64,000 nt of DNA from positions 12,680,569-12,744,568 of the forward strand of contig CM064429.1 of assembly GCA_032690845.1 (NCBI GenBank), in the 5' to 3' direction. This document shows positions 1-11,123 of this stretch, in pieces; position 1 is the first letter of the stretch, and each line of letters opens with the position of its first letter. The position numbers and the translations under genes were made by a program. Under the pieces are notes generated by a model that saw only the letters and a program-made list of their open reading frames with translations, was not told the DNA's origin and made no database searches. The stretch comes from Eleusine coracana subsp. coracana. Taxonomy: Eukaryota > Streptophyta > Magnoliopsida > Poales > Poaceae.

Positions 1-746
1 GTTTTTATCCCCGTACTCCACTTGATATACTTCCTCTACCTATTAATGAGAGAGTTCATGTTGATGCTAAGGAGCATGCTGAATTTATTTTGCAAATGCA
101 TGAGACCACTAGACTTAGCATTGAAAAGATGAATGAAAACTATAAAATTGCTGGTAGTAAAGGTAGAAAGGAAGTAAACCCTGATATAGGAGATTTAGTG
201 TGGTTACACTTAAGGAAGGATAGATTTTCAGAATTGAGAAAGTCTAAGCTAATGCCTAGAGCTGATGGTCCATTCAAAATAATAGAGAAGATTAATGATA
301 ATGCATACAAACTTGAGTTGCCTCCCGAGTTCGGAGTTAGTCCTACTTTTAACATTTCAGATTTGAAACCATACTTGGGACAAGAGGATGAGCTTGAGTC
401 AAGGATGACTCCACTTCAAGAGGGGGAGGATGATGAGGAAATCACTCCTATGGATACACATAACACTCCTCCAATTCTGGACTTGCAAGGTCCAATGACT
501 AGAGCTCGTGCACGACGACTAAATTTAGAGGTGAGCTCGTTCCTACGTTCTTCGCTATATATTACTTTTGAGAATGGTTTGCTACCTAATGATTATTTTA
601 TGATTAGAAACCATGGAGAGGACCAGGAGATGATGGGAGAAGGAGTTGGGAACGTGGAGGACCAGCAAGGGCTTGGAAGCCAAAGTGGAGGCCCAATCAA
701 AACCGACTTCGAGTCTGTTTTGGGGCCCAGGACCAGTCCGCACTAA
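1..746 (+). pseudogene. Gypsy polyprotein C-terminus (integrase tail plus LTR-encoded extension), copy A1
   Basis: The frame is open from base 3 to the TAA at 744-746, about 247 codons, and is cut by the window edge. It encodes the end of integrase, with the GDLVWLHLRKDRF and FNISDLKPYLG boxes typical of chromovirus integrase tails. It then passes straight through the polypurine tract at 417-430 and continues 105 codons into the 3' LTR. The LTR-encoded part contains a TRARARRLNLEV box, comparable to the C-terminal CR motif described in CRM elements. No stop interrupts it here. The upstream catalytic domains are outside the window, so whether this copy is functional cannot be judged. Confidence 0.8.
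417..430 (+). other. Polypurine tract of copy A1
   Basis: The purine run CAAGAGGGGGAGGA lies directly before the 3' LTR start (TGATGAGG at 431). It is the expected primer site for plus-strand DNA synthesis. It also lies inside the open polyprotein frame, encoding the Q-E-G-E-D stretch. Confidence 0.8.
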
Positions 747-1353
747 AACAGTCGCCCAGAATGCATACGGACTCGGATTTGGACATTCCACATATGCACG
801 GAAAGATAAGGAGAAGACCTTTCCAATGCCGCCAGCCTCATGTCAAAATTCATCCGGAGTCATCGGGAATCGTTGAAACAAGAGAGAGTCTAGAATCTGT
901 GTCGGTGCTGTGTCGCCTATTTTTGGTCTTTGGGCTTTGTATCTAGTTGAGCCCAATTAGGGGCGCGTTCAGAGGGTCTTGCACGACCTTAGGGTCTTTA
1001 TATACAGCCTCCACCGCACCATTAGGGTTTGGGTTTTTCTTAGATCAATTCTGTTCATAAACAGTGTCGCCGTTCATCGGTTTGTGAGACCCCAACTTCG
1101 AGAGTTTAATCATACATCTGCAATTATGTTGCATTCTTCGTTGTTCTTGCTTGTGTTCTTGATTTGTAGGCAGGGATTAGCCTTCTCGGCGAGGTCAATC
1201 GTCTTTGGACGGTTGATAACCAGAGGAGACGTCGTGCTGCGATTTCGGGGTTTAGAACGCGCTGTTCTGAAGCCGGATCGATTTGTATGTCGCCTCCGAC
1301 CAAATCAACTTACCAAGAATCTTTCGGAAGATCGGGAACCCTTGTTTACATCA
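431..1353 (+). repeat. 3' LTR of copy A1 (923 bp)
   Basis: The LTR starts TGATGAGG and ends TTTACATCA. At 923 bp it is the same length as the LTRs of copy B and the 5' LTR of copy C. The first part (431-746) is coding in the polyprotein frame. A TTTATATA promoter-like box lies near 998-1005, in the same place as in the other copies. Confidence 0.9.
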
Positions 1354-2132
1354 AAACCCTTCTGAAGCTCACTAAAATACTCCTGAACAGTTTTATCTCC
1401 TTGATTTAAACGCTGCAGTTTATTATGAATCTCTCTATAAAAAGAAGGAGGAACAAAACGTTCACGCATTGCTACCTTAAGTTCTTCCCAAGTAGTAGGC
1501 AAATCAGTTTCAGTAGCTAGACCACTCCACCAAACAATAGCAAAGTCCTTAAACTCACTAGTGGCTTGTCTAACTCTATGTTGTTCAGGAACAAGGTGGG
1601 CATTAAAGTTTTGTTCTACAGTCATTTTCCAATCAAGTTAAGCATCACCATCGTACTGACCCGAAAATGAAGGAATTGAAAACTTAATTTTAGCATACGG
1701 GTCATCTGAAACATGGTTACCTTGTGTGCGACGGTTTTGATTGTGGAAACCACCCATACCTTGAGGGTTACGTTGCAAACAACGTCGTAACCTTGCGGTC
1801 CTTGTAGCTGACCTATCGATGGTGCCATCAGCCTTATACACCATTGCTTCATCATGATCGTCTTCAATGTCGTTGTTGGTGTTGGTGTTGGTGTTGATAG
1901 TCTTGTGAGCAGTCTCCAATTCGATAACCTGATCGGTTAACTTAGAGACTCTCTTATACAACCGCTCAATGCTTTCTCCCAAGTGAAGCTTGATGACGGC
2001 GTCGGTGACGGCCTTGGTGATCGTCTCTGCCAAATCACTCTGAACTGCCTGCAAAGCCTTCTGTAGCTGACTTTGGCTCACGCACTCATCAAATTTTGAG
2101 GGCGAAGCACCCTCTCCATCGCTTCCTGACAT
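1354..2132 (-). pseudogene. Gag fragment of copy A2
   Basis: The start ATG is at 2132-2130 (MSGSDGEG...). The frame runs through a predicted coiled or hydrophilic N-terminus, an acidic linker and the conserved gag core with the WWSGLATETDLPTTWEEL box. An in-frame TAA at 1636-1638 replaces the Phe codon present in copy C, and translation could resume only at a later Met. The frame then runs into the end of copy A1 at 1354. This is a non-functional capsid gene with both a nonsense mutation and an insertion. Confidence 0.85.
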
Positions 2133-3252
2133 TAGAAATACCAAAACAGGAAACAAAAAGTGAAGGTTATCCCTACAAAACTACTAAGCAGTGGTGCCTC
2201 TCAACACAGCAAAAGGAAGCTTCTTGTAAAGCTCTTACAAAGTTCTGAAAACAACAAAGCAAAGGATACCAGAGAGGTGTGTTCCACGATTGGAAGGGTT
2301 ACAAAATAACCTATGTGCTGTCCAGAAGAAGTATGTAGAGGTAGGAAGGCCAAATATATATATGTGAGTGGCACACAAATCAAAAACAGATAGTAAAGCT
2401 GAATAAGTGCCCAAGTAACTTGTCCCTAGTTGCTGGTCTAACTATATCCTAGAACAGTAGTGATAGTGAAAAAAGAAACAAGAAGACAAAGGCACACAGT
2501 CGATAACAGGAGGCTAAGTGTAACACAGCCAAACTCAGAAATTCCAGGGACTAGATGGAGCACTAGTAGGAATCCCAAATTTATTTTTTTATTTTATTTT
2601 TTTGATATTTTTCTCCAACTCACTAACAATGGTAGAGAAACCACAAAAAATTTCAGCTCAAACAGAGCTCGGACGTGGCCTACATAAATTCTTGAAGTTT
2701 CAGAAAACGTCGGGTTTCAACTTGAATGAATTTTTTCTTTATCTTTCTGATTCTTTTTTGAATTTTTTGACAAGGGCACACAGGGCGTTTTACCGAAGGG
2801 GTGTCAGAATCGGTTATGAAGAAATCTAGGATTTGAGTGAAACCCGAGTCGGGTTTGGGGTCGGGTAGGGATTTTTTTGGCGGGGTGGATGCAGCGGAAA
2901 GTGGAATTTGTTAGAATTGGTCCTAGGTGTTGAGGGTGGGTGTAAAGTGGGATTAGGGTGGGCGTGTTGATCAATCAACCCTAGCACACAAAGCCGACAA
3001 AACCGAGGGTGGTGGAGGGGATGGCGGCTAGGGTTGCAAGGGAAACACTACTGACGATAAAAACACAAACTAAACCAGCGACTAAACAAGAACTAGGGCA
3101 CAAACTCAATACTACTGACTCTGAAATTGAAATATGCAAAGGCTAAACACGTGGTTATGGGCGGGGAAAAAAATTTTTTTGGCTTTTCTGTGGATGATAG
3201 GAAGAACACCAAAACAAAACTAAAGGGTAGTGCGAACCTGACGGTGCAACCT

Positions 3253-3264
3253 GGCTCTGATACA
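3253..3264 (-). other. Primer binding site of copy A2
   Basis: On the minus strand TGTATCAGAGCC follows the LTR end after a short spacer. It resembles the initiator-tRNA-Met complement TGGTATCAGAGC with one change. Copies B and C have TGGTAATCAGAGC at the same place. Confidence 0.65.
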
Positions 3265-3266
3265 CT

Positions 3267-3957
3267 TGATGGGAACAAGGGTTCCCGATCTACCAAAAGA
3301 ATCTGATAAATCTTGATTTGGGCGGAGGCGAAACACAAATCGATCTAGCTTCTAAACAACACGTTCAGAACCCCGCAATCGCAGCAGAACGTCTCCTCTG
3401 GTTATCAACCGTCCAAACATGATTGACCTCGCCGAGAAGGCTAATCCCTGCCTACGAATCAAGAACACAAGCAAGAACAACGAAGAATGCAACACAATTG
3501 CAGATGTATGATTAAACTCACGAAGTTAGGGTCTCACAAACCGACAAACGGTGACACTGTTTATGAACAGAATTGATCTAAGCAAAACCCGAACCCTAAT
3601 AGCGTGGCGGCGGCTGTATATGAAGACCCTAGGATCGTGCAAGACCCTCTGGACATGCCCCTAACTGGGCTCAACTAGATACAAAGCCCAAAGGCCAAAA
3701 ATAGGCGATGCAGCACCGACATAGATTTTGGACCCTCTCTTGTTTCGATGATTCCTGATGACTCCCAACGAATTTTGACATGAGGCCGGTGGCATTGGAA
3801 AGGCCTTCTCCTTATCTTTCCGTGTATATGTAGAACGTCCAAATCCGAGTCCGTATGCGTCCTAGGCGACCGTTTTAGTGCAGACTGGTCTTGGGCCCCA
3901 AAACAGACTCGAAATCGGTTTTGATTGGGCCTCCACTTTGGCTTCCAAGCCCTCCAC
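3267..3957 (-). repeat. Truncated 5' LTR of copy A2
   Basis: This matches the last ~686 bp of the family's 923-bp LTR. The 3' end is intact (CCCATCA beside the primer binding site). The start is lost at the junction with the Tat-like element, near the GGAGGGCTTGGAAGCC sequence. Confidence 0.85.
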
Positions 3958-4131
3958 GGTGTGCGTACCACCTTCAGCATGTTTGCCACCCACTTCGACC
4001 TGGTCGAAGCTGAGTTCAATGCCCTGAGCGCGGGCCACGTTGAAGGGCACACCCCTGTGCAGATGGAGGCGAACCACGTCTGCACCGCCCCCCACACCGA
4101 CGTCCTGGCGCGAGGAGGAGGCGCTCCCTGA
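3958..4131 (+). pseudogene. C-terminal part of a possible antisense accessory ORF of the Tat element
   Basis: The plus strand is open from the junction to a TGA at 4129-4131, about 57 codons. It lies between the end of integrase and the expected 3' LTR and runs opposite to gag-pol. Grande and related Tat elements are known to carry an antisense accessory gene in this place, so position and strand fit. I see no domain I can name. The N-terminal part is lost at the junction with A2. Chance coding in GC-rich DNA is the alternative. Confidence 0.4.
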
Positions 4132-4624
4132 GGCTAAAGAGGAGAATTAGTCAGTGTCTGCATTAGTTACCTTAGTCGTTATGGTGGGCTATCATGCCCA
4201 TGTAATAGATTAAGTTTGAACTATTGTCTGTTTAATTTTGGTGGCCCCTGGTGGCCTTAAACAGTCTTTAATTTCAATTTAATTAAACTATTTTGTGTGC
4301 TCAGCCTATTGTCTTCCCAGTTTTGGCTTGCAAAGTTTGAGTCCCCAGGTGCTTCGGAAGTTTAGTCTTGCCGGTGATCGTCGTTGTCGTGGCCGCTAGG
4401 GCAAGCACGACGTTGCACCGTCCGACCTGCTCGACTGCGAACCCCTTCGTTCGAGAAAAAAGAAAAAGGCGAGAAAAGCGAAGAAAGCGTTCAGGTGAAA
4501 CAGAGGCGTGCCGTGTAGGCCCGTTGTGCCCTTCCAGCCCCCGAGCGACACTCGACCCCTTGAGAGGGGTCGGGTGTCATTTTGGAGCGAGCAAGGCGTG
4601 CAGGGATCGCAGGAAATATAAAGC
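4132..4624. other. 3' internal non-coding region of the Tat element
   Basis: This stretch lies between the accessory ORF tail and the integrase stop region. It includes an AT-rich part (4140-4340) and a GC-rich part with an A/G-rich tract near 4456-4495. I see no convincing gene here. The 94-codon plus-strand frame at 4368-4652 has no recognisable motif. Confidence 0.5.
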
Positions 4625-5700
4625 TAGGGATAGAATTTACGTAGCTGTGTGATATTTCACGCGTTCTTGAGCTCGTCGCCCGCCACCATCTTCAACTTGT
4701 ACGTGCCGGGTCAGAGGACTCGAGAGACGATGTATGGTTCTTCCCAAGGCGGCGAGAGCTTGTGTCGACCCCTGTTGTCTTGAACCCTGCACAGAACGAG
4801 GTCGTCCACGAGGAGGCCTCTGTCTCTCACGTTTCGGTCGTGATAGCGGTGGAGCGCTTGTTGGTACTTGGACAAATGGAGGAGTGCGATGTCTCACGCC
4901 TCATCTATTTGGTCCAGCGCATCTTAGAGCGTGGCTTCGTTGCCAAACTCATCATACACGTGCACTCGTGGCGCGCCATAGTCCAGGTCGGTGGGGAGAA
5001 CTGCCTCCGAACCATAGACCATGAAGAAAGGCGTGAAGCCCGTTGCACGACTCTGGGTCGTACGTAGGCACCACAACACACCGTGGAGTTCAGCCACCCA
5101 AGGACCGCTGAACTGCTTCAGGCGGTTGAAAATGATTGTCGTGTCGAAGATTCGGGGCTTCAACCCTTGGAGTATCATGCCATTCGCTCGCTCGACCTGA
5201 CCGTTAGTCTCGGAGTGAGCGACGGCGGCCCAGTTGACGCGGATGTGATAATCGCCACAGAACTTTAGGAATTTCTTTCCCATGAACTACGTTCCATTAT
5301 CCGTGATAATGGAGTTTAGGACCCCAAATCGGTGGATGATGTCGAGGAAGAATTCGACCGCTTCTTCGGATCGAATCCTGACCAGGGGGCGTGCTTCGAT
5401 CCACTTGGTAAACTTGTCGACCGCGACAAGTAAGTGGGTGTAGCACCCGGGCACTTTTTTGAGCGGGCCCACCAGGTCCAGTCCCCAGACTGCGAAAGGC
5501 CACATGATGGGGATCATTTGAAGGGCTTGGGCCGGCAGATGCGTCTGTCGGGCGTTATACTGGCAGCCTTTGCAGGTTTTGACTATGCGGGTCGCATCAC
5601 CCACGGTAGTCGGCCAGTAGAAACCTTGGTGAAAGGCGTTGCCTACGAGGGTTCGAGGTGCGGCGTGGTGACCACAGACCCCTCCCCCTGTTGATATCAA
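4625..5700 (-). pseudogene. Tat-lineage integrase (degenerate)
   Basis: Minus strand. The N-terminal zinc-binding HHCC region can be seen (H-H near 5660 and C-K-G-C-Q near 5565). The catalytic core follows, with the first Asp in GLDLVGPL, the second in IITDNGT just before a stop at about 5287, and the Glu in NGQVERANG near 5200. The C-terminus ends in the family-typical box before a stop near 4625, with another stop inside it. The triad residues are present, but stops and frameshifts split the domain into at least three pieces. It would have joined the DNA copy into chromosomal sites. Confidence 0.85.
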
Positions 5701-6109
5701 TGAGTAGCCTGATGCCCTCGTTGGTGGTGATGCAGTGCTGCATCACTTTGGTGATGCTGCGCTTGTAGAGTTCCCCGTTGATCAAGATGAAAAACTTGCA
5801 GCGCCGATAGAGTCGTTTGGCCTCAGTGCCATTGGCGGGAAGCACGCCCCGAGCCAAGAACTCGATTTATGGGACTCTCCAGTCGGGTGGGAGCTCGGCT
5901 CGCTCGACCTGGCGATCGATTTGCTCGACCCTCGGGTTGTCCGACTGGTTCTTCGACCCTCGAGTCGGGCTCAGCGGAATCACTCGACCCCTCCTTGGGC
6001 CCCGTGAGCTCCTTGGGTCGAACCGAAGGTTAGTGCTGGTCGTTCGCGAAGACCCCCGGAGGGATCTGCTCCCGACCAAACGCCGTTTTGGCTAACGCGT
6101 CGGCCTCCT

Positions 6110-6890
6110 TGTTGAGGCGTCATGGGATGTGCTTGAGCTCCAGCCCAACGAATTTATTCTCAAGCTTGCGGACCTCCTGGCAGTAGAGTGCCATGGCGTT
6201 GGTCCGGAAGCTAGACTCTTTCATGATCTGGTCAACCACAAGTTAGGAGTCGTCCTAGATTTCCAGTCGCCGAATTCCGAGCTCGATGGCAATCTTGAGT
6301 CCGTTGACAAGCGCTTCGTACTTGGCAACGTTGTTTGATGTGGGGAAATGTAAACGAATCGCATACTTCATACGTACCCCAAGTGGAGAGACAGACGAGG
6401 ACGACGCCTGCCCCTGTCCGCATGAGCGATCTGTCAAAGTACACGACGTCAGTTGCGCCTCGATCCACTCCGCCACGAAGTCGACAAGGACCTTGGACTT
6501 GATGGCCACTTAGGGCTGGTAGGTGACGTCGTGCCCCATCAACTCGAGCGCCCACTTGGCCACCTTGCCCATCGAGTCCCTGTTCTGTATAATTTCTTGA
6601 AGAGGAAAGGAAGTCACAATATGAATCGGGTGGGAGTCAAAGTAGTGCCGGAGCTTGCGCCTTGCCACCATCACCGCGTAGAGGATCTTGAGGATCTAGG
6701 GTTACCTGGTCTTCGTGTCGGACAGAACCTCGCTGACATAGTAGACGGGGTGTTGGACTTTGAGGGGGTGTCCCTCTCTTTCTCGCTCGACTACGAGCGC
6801 AGAGCTTATGACTTGGGTCGTCGCAGCTATGTACAACAGCCGCACCTCTCCCGGGACCGGGGGCGTTAGCACGGGTGCGCCGCTCAAAAT
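6110..6890 (-). pseudogene. RNase H and archaeal-type RNase H of the Tat element
   Basis: Two ribonuclease H segments lie in tandem on the minus strand. The retroviral-type one covers about 6887-6540 (LLYIAATTQVISSALVV and the YYVSEVLSDTKTRY region). The second, archaeal-type one covers about 6510-6120, with NNVAKYEALVNGLKIAIELG as its clearest block. Acquisition of a second RNase H is known for Tat elements. Several in-frame stops and frame changes separate the parts. The role would be removal of the RNA strand and primers during reverse transcription. Confidence 0.75.
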
Positions 6891-7052
6891 GCGCTTGACG
6901 TCGTCGAGGGCGGACTACGCCTCGAGGGTCTACTCGAACCGGTCAGACTTCTTTAGAAGCCTATACAGCAGGAGTACCCTCTCGCTGAGGCGCGAGATGA
7001 AGCGGCTCAACGCCGCCAGACAGCCCGTGAGCCGCTACAGCCCTTTGAGGTT

Positions 7053-7660
7053 CTAGATCGGCCCTATCTGCTCGATCGCGGAGATTTTCTCGGGATTGGC
7101 CTTGATGCCTCGTTTGGAGACGATGAACCCGAGGAGCATGCCCCTCGGGACACTGAAAACGCACTTCTCAGGGTTAAGTTTGATGTCGTTTGCGCGCAGT
7201 TTGGCAAAGACGAGCTCGAGTTCGGCTATGAGAGTGTCCGCCTTTTTGGACTTGATAACAATGTTGTCCACATAGGTTTCAACTGTGTGGCCAATCAAAT
7301 GATCGAAGCAGCATTGCATGCAACGCTGAAACATCGCACCCGCGTTCTTAAGCCCAAAAGGCATCGTTACGTAGCAGTAAGAGCCGTACATAGTGATGAA
7401 AGATGTCACGAGTTGGTCGGATTCTTTCATCGCGATCTGATGGTATCCCGAGTAGGCATCTAAGAAGCAGAGAGTCTCGCATCCCGCCGTCGAGTCAACT
7501 ATCTGGTCTATGAGCGGCAAAGGAAAAGGATCCTTTGGACATGCCTTATTCAGGCTTGTGTAGTCAACACACATTCTCCATTTCCCATTCTTTTTTCGTA
7601 CAAGAACATGATTAGCTAACCATTTGGGATGATACACTTCCTTGATGCGTGGCCGCCTGC
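7053..7660 (-). pseudogene. Reverse transcriptase of the Tat element, catalytic Asp changed
   Basis: An uninterrupted 194-codon stretch (7637-7053, minus) covers the fingers and palm: NGKWRMCVDYTSLNKACPKD, FLDAYSGYHQI, the MPFGLKNAGAMFQR box and the catalytic loop. The loop reads YVDN where YVDD is expected, so the second catalytic aspartate is replaced by Asn. The first catalytic Asp (FLDAYSG) is kept. This change alone should abolish polymerisation. The stretch ends at a stop just after a KANPEKISAI block, and the thumb/connection follows in other frames. Confidence 0.88.
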
Positions 7661-8460
7661 AGCTTCATGATCTCCTCTCCGATTGCCCTACGCTTCTTCT
7701 CGTCGAAGCGGCGCAGGCGTTGCTTCACCGGCTGGGAGCTCGTCCTGATGTTCAAGGAGTGCTCGGCGACTTCCCTCGGTATGCCAGGCATGTCCGAGGG
7801 TCTCCATGCAAAAACATCAGCGTTAGCGCGAAGAAAGTCAACGAGCGCGCTTTCCTATTTGGGGGTAAGGGATGCCCTCACTCTCACCTTCTTCTCCTTG
7901 TTTCCCTCGGGGTCGATCTGCACTTCTCTGGTTTCCTTCGTGGGTTTGAACGAGGCATTCTTGTGACTGGCGTCGGGGGCCCCCTCCTCGAGGTGTGTGT
8001 GGATAGCCTCGAGCTCCCCGGCGGAGGCCACCGTCGTCGCCACAAGATCGTCGTTCTCTGTCTCTCATTGGAAGGTGCGCTGACGGTGTTTAGGGCCTGG
8101 CATCTTGAGCTTCAAGTAGGTGTAGTTGGGTACGGCCATGAATTTGGCGTAACACGGACGTCCCAGGAGAGCATGATACACCCATAGGAAGTCGACAACC
8201 TCAAAGATGAGGGTCTCGGTCCGGAAGTTGGATGGGGTCCCGAATGTGACAGGTAGGCTGATCCGCCTGAGGGGCATGTCCTGTCGCCCCGGGACAATCC
8301 CGTGGAAGGGCGCACTAGCCGGCTAAAGGCGCGATCGATCGACCCCGAGCAGGACGAGCGTGTCGGCATACAGAATATTGATGCAGCTGCCTCCGTCCAT
8401 CATCACCTTGGTGAGATGGACATCGGCGATGATGGGGTCGACCACGAGCAGGTATCAATC
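7661..8460 (-). pseudogene. Protease and linker region of the Tat element
   Basis: The minus strand encodes an aspartic protease with the active-site box MMDGGSCINILYA near 8410-8370. The flap/dimer part (VYHALLGRPCYAKF) lies near 8195-8150. A charged linker at about 8070-7840 then leads toward RT. A stop interrupts the sequence after the LGVDRSRL block, and others follow. The DGG form of the active site is usual for plant gypsy proteases. Confidence 0.7.
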
Positions 8461-8685
8461 CGGTCGTGATACGTGTGTGGAGTGATCCGACCGGGCAAAT
8501 ATGATCGGCAAATCCGACCACTTGAGGAAAGCCGACATGGCGGATTCTGTCGCGAAAACCACACGGCGCTCAATTTTGGCGGTGTGTCAACTTCCTCAGG
8601 ACTTGGGCCCCGTGAAAATCATATGGCAGGCCTTAGGGTTGGGGAACGCTGGTCCCTCCGGCTCGTCGTCTTCGTCCGCGGGGTC

Positions 8686-10707
8686 CTAGACCCCTAGTTC
8701 CGACGCCTTCCCTGGGTCCCCCTTTTTTGCCTCCTCCCGGATGAATTTCTTCATCATGGAGGAGTCCTTAAGGAGGTGCTTGACAGGGAACCCATGGTTC
8801 GGGCACAGACCGTTCGACTTCTTTTCGAAGTGGTTCGGCGCCTCCCCTGCTGCCGGCCTCGGCAGCTTGCGCTCGACGGCGGCCACGACGGGGTTGCGCC
8901 CTGCTCGTGGCTTGTTCTTCCTATTCTTCGGGGGGTCGAAGGTGCCGTCACCGGCTCCTTCCTCCCGCTTGCTCTTGCCCTTGCTCTCTGGCATGCGCTG
9001 GAGGACCGCTCCGACGCACTCCTCGCTGGAGGTGAAGCTTGTGGCGATGTTTAGGAGCTCGCGGGCCGTGCATGGACCCCTTCGGCCCAGTTCATGGATG
9101 AGCTGTTCTGATGTTCTGCCTGAGATGAAGGCTCCAACATTGTCCGCGTCGCCCACGTTGGGTAGCTCATTGCACTTCTTGCTGAAGCACCGGATGTAGT
9201 CTTAGTGGGACTCGCCAGCTTTCTGCCGGCAGTTGTTGAGGTCCAAGGGGTTGCCCGGCTGGACGTAGGTCCCCTGGAAGTTCCTGACAAAAATATCCCT
9301 CAAGTCACCCCAGTCATAGATTTGACCCTCGGGGAGGTGCTCAAGCCAAGCACGGGCCGAGTTGGCGAGATAGAGCGGGAGGTTGCGGATGATGGCGAGG
9401 TCAACGATGGCCCCCCCAGCTTGACACGTGAGGCGATAGTCCTCAAGCCATAGGCCGGGGTCCGTCTCGCCTGCGTACTTGGTGACGGTCACAGGCGACT
9501 GGAAGCACTGAGGGAACTCGGCGGTGCGGATTCGCGAGCTGAAGAGCCGTGGCCCGGGAGGGCTCGGGCTCCGGCTCCGCTCCTCATCGGTGTCATCGTA
9601 CCAGCCTCCGCGGCATGGTTGAGGACCTCTTTCCTGGTTCCATCACTCTCCCTCGCGGCAAAGCGCCTTGAGAGTGTGTCGCGCGTCGTGGTGGGGTCTG
9701 ACTCGGTCATGGACCGAGGCTTTATTAGGTGTGCCTCTAGCCGGGGCTGGCTGCTGGACCAACTGCTGTTGCGATCTCGCGGTGCTGCCTTCTCCCGACC
9801 ATCTGGATGTGGAGACCTGCTGGCTGGATTGAGCGGCGCGCCGTTGCGAGCTCGCCGCTTGGAGCTCGGCATCCTTTGCTAGCAGAGCCACAACTTCTCG
9901 TTGGGCCTGCTGGGCCTTCAGTGTTGCGGGCTCAGGGAGAGTACTGAGCAGGGCGGTGGCTACCGCTATGTTTTGTCCCGCGCGAGCAAACTACGGGGGC
10001 CCTTGGTCGTCGGCGATGATGCGCTGAAGGACGTCGCAGGCCATGGCGCGAGCGCGTCCGCCCGTGCCGGGACGGGCTAGCTCGCGGTCTATCTCTTCCC
10101 TCTCGTGCTCGAGTTGGCGTCGAGTCTCTTCCAGCTCCGCCCGCCTTGCCCTCAACCATTGTTAAAGGTCGTCCGGGTGGGGCTGGGTCTATGGGTCCCC
10201 GGCCATAGCGATTAGAATGTTGACGAGGGTTTCCCCTCCTCCCGCACCCGTTGACAGGTCCGCCTGGGCGGGGGTCCCGGGATTTGCCGCCGCTCCGGTA
10301 GCCGAGGTCCCGGCACCCCCCGCAGCCGAGGCGGGCACAAGCCGAACCATGTTGCACCCTCGCGGGGTGCCGCCGCTTTCCGCGTAGCTTCCGGAGTCGG
10401 AGCTGGAGTCTCCCACTGACCCCACATCGAGGAGGTCAAAGAGAGACTCGTCCGGACGCTCGATTACGCTGACAAAGCCAGAGCCCGCAAAGGCGGGAAC
10501 CACGAGCTGCACGGTCGCGTCTTGGAAACACTCTGCGGTGTTCCATAAGCCGCATGGGTAGCGTTCCGAAGGGGTTCTGGCGAGCCCATTCGGGGGGAGG
10601 GGCTCTTCTCCGAGAAGTTGCCCGTGATGTTCGCCAACGGGAACGAAAAGTACCGGAGGTCCTCCAGATCGGGCGTAGGGCCCAAGTAACGCTCCAGATG
10701 GAGCCAT
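8686..10707 (-). pseudogene. Gag of the Tat element (degenerate)
   Basis: The minus strand encodes the capsid precursor in several pieces. 10707-10189 is a Gly/Ala/Pro-rich N-terminal part. 9872-9489 is an Arg/Ser-rich part. 9492-9202 carries the conserved capsid core (ARAWLEHLPEGQIYDWGDL). 9156-8686 is the C-terminal part. A Tat-style zinc-knuckle-like motif (CPNHGFPVKHLLKDS) is visible near 8810, with its last Cys replaced by Ser. Stops and frame changes break it at least three times. Confidence 0.75.
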
Positions 10708-11100
10708 AGCTGGTCGTCGTAACCAGCTATCACCATGGAGTGATCCGTGGCGCGCGACCTGGCCGGCTCGAGTCGGACCACGCGCATCGCCTCGTCGGCG
10801 ACTGCGACGGCCACCGTGATAGGGTCCGGGAATGACTCGTCGACGAGTTGCCGTGTCCCATCCCCCGCGACTGTGCAGTCGAGCGCATCATTCGCGTCCT
10901 CCAGCCACCATGGACACATCGCCATGGGGGTGGGCGCCTGGACTAGGATTGGCGAAGACGTCGGAATGCTGATGCAAAGCAGCTTCCAATCTGCAGTAGC
11001 AACAAACTCCAAGCTCCCGAAGAATATGCTTCTACCAGGAGCCCAGATGGTGGCGGAAGTGGCCATCCGAACCGGGAAGTGGTGAAGCAAAACGCGCAAA
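10708..11100 (-). other. Leader of the Tat element
   Basis: This lies between the primer binding site and gag. The minus strand is open over most of it (11099-10464) but has no recognised domain. It probably contains the packaging and dimerisation signals and perhaps an upstream gag extension. Confidence 0.5.
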
Positions 11101-11121
11101 GAACCCCTACCTGGCGCGCCA
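11101..11121 (-). other. Primer binding site of the Tat element
   Basis: On the minus strand TGGCGCGCCAGGTAGGGG begins two bases after the 5' LTR. This is the form typical of RIRE2-like and other Tat-lineage elements. Confidence 0.85.
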
Positions 11122-11123
11122 AC

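Larger units (their letters stand above)
1..1353 (+). mobile_element. CRM-like Ty3/gypsy retrotransposon copy A1, 3' part
   Basis: This is the downstream end of an LTR retrotransposon that begins before the window. It holds the integrase C-terminus, a polypurine tract and a complete 3' LTR ending in CATCA at 1353. It matches copies B and C further along almost base for base. The next bases (AAACCCTTCTGAAG) are gag sequence of an opposite-strand copy of the same family, so A1 inserted there. The expected target duplication partner lies outside the window. Assignment to the CRM clade of chromoviruses is an inference from the TGATG/CATCA LTR ends and from a polyprotein frame that runs into the LTR. 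Confidence 0.9.
1354..3957 (-). mobile_element. CRM-like gypsy copy A2, 5' part (minus strand)
   Basis: Read on the minus strand this holds a truncated 5' LTR (3957-3267), a primer binding site, an untranslated leader of about 1.1 kb and the first part of gag. Gag is cut at 1354 by copy A1. The first ~235 bp of the LTR are missing: at about 3955 the sequence changes abruptly to the Tat-like element. The rest of A2 (end of gag and pol) would lie to the left of A1, outside the window. Confidence 0.85.

Noticed and set aside
4762..5067. Plus-strand frames over the Tat integrase
   Set aside because: The minus strand has integrase motifs in the same place. The plus frames are shadows.
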